Assembly: GCA_963924555.1 (NCBI GenBank)
Contig: OZ004592.1
Span: forward strand, 6,448,001 to 6,512,000
Direction: 5' to 3'
Length of the DNA: 64,000 nt
From: Crambe crambe
Taxonomy: Eukaryota; Porifera; Demospongiae; Poecilosclerida; Crambeidae
Shown: positions 63,516 through 64,000 of the stretch, piece by piece
Layout of the letters: the number at the start of each line of letters is the position of its first letter
Position numbering within the stretch: position 1 is the stretch's first letter
The notes under the pieces: generated by a model
Database searches by the model: none
Seen by the model: the letters and a program-made list of their open reading frames with translations, nothing else
Told to the model about the DNA's origin: nothing
Program-made: the position numbers and the translations under genes

Positions 63516-63879
63516 TTTCAGGGTAGACATTTACACCAAGCAATGACGTCATGACTAGGGAAATTCCCATGCACAACACTTTTAAGGGGTTGGGCTAGGG
63601 TTATAAATCAATGAAGAAACAGTACACTACGGACGAAAAAGGCTCCATTTGGCGGTAATATAAGGATCAATAATCTACATAGGTAACTGCTAGAGGTTCA
63701 CTGAGTCGTTTAGGTGTTAGTTTAAAGCTTTGGACAATGGTAGCTAGCTAGCACTAAGCTAACCAGCAGAATTAGAAACTGCTGGCTGAAACAGTAGCCA
63801 CCTATAGTCTATTATGCTATTTATAAGCGTGTTTTACTTAAAACCTTGATAGTTCGCAGGTCTAGGGCGGGATGCTGCC
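63516..63879. other. Intergenic region after DNAJC28
   Basis: The 3' flank of DNAJC28 and the upstream region of the gene starting at 63880. I see short TAGCTAGC-type palindromes near 63740 but no gene, tRNA or repeat element. Confidence 0.5.
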
Positions 63880-64000
63880 ATGACAACTCGTGAGGTAGAG
63901 GGAAGAAGCAGTGGTGTGAACAGCACCAGTGGTCCTGCTCTTTCCCAATGCCCACCCCCACCAAGTAACACTTCCATTACTTTGAACAATTCAGCACCAG
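63880..64000 (+). CDS. 5' end of an unknown gene, cut by the window edge
   Basis: An ATG at 63880 in good context (GCTGCCATGA) opens a frame that stays open to the window end: MTTREVEGRSSGVNSTSG, then Ser/Pro/Asn-rich sequence with CPPPPSN. This is a low-complexity N-terminus with no recognisable domain. The rest lies outside, so its family cannot be judged. Confidence 0.45.
   Translation, partial: MTTREVEGRSSGVNSTSGPALSQCPPPPSNTSITLNNSAP

Overview
This window is nuclear DNA of an early-branching animal, most likely a compact sponge genome of the Amphimedon type. The animal assignment rests on spliced genes for Notch-ligand (DSL) proteins, dynactin p150, GINS, GATOR2 and GARP subunits. Genes are packed tightly, introns are mostly 40-150 bp with canonical GT-AG ends, and neighbours are often arranged head to head. 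The sponge call itself is an inference. I rebuilt gene models by hand from reading frames and splice phases; every complete model listed has a coding length divisible by three.

Layout. 1-7563: a plus-strand gene of unknown family entering from the left edge. A minus-strand FAAL-ACP-ketosynthase gene (730-7051) appears to be nested in its intron. 7613-13766: EFCAB10, a small unknown gene, ACADSB and mitochondrial HSPA9. 13925-20451: two tandem Delta-like genes with chains of DSL modules, six in the first and four in the second. 20671-31447: FLAD1 head to head with a RA/RasGEF gene that carries intronic proline tRNA copies. 31601-37185: MRPS14 head to head with GINS4, whose 3 kb intron is full of repeats and holds a TIR element with a 9-bp target duplication. 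38218-43556: a PPP1R3-type glycogen-targeting subunit and a SLC35A nucleotide-sugar transporter, separated by a decayed P-like DNA transposon with 40-bp TIRs and a 7-bp target duplication. 43670-55855: DCTN1, an intronless RING/TRAF-NHL gene and WDR59. 55991-63515: VPS51, PYROXD2 and DNAJC28. At 63880 a further gene begins and runs off the window.

The genes do not form one pathway; most are housekeeping genes. They cover mitochondrial metabolism and proteostasis (ACADSB, HSPA9, MRPS14, PYROXD2, DNAJC28), flavin synthesis (FLAD1, whose FAD product ACADSB needs), trafficking (DCTN1, VPS51, WDR59) and replication (GINS4). The most unusual content is as follows. (1) The FAAL-ACP-KS-AT-like protein keeps the adenylation core and the KS cysteine but has lost a KS histidine and the AT serine. 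(2) The Notch-ligand-like proteins have serially repeated DSL domains, NPxY motifs in the tail and, in the second gene, a likely alternative last exon with its own poly(A) signal.
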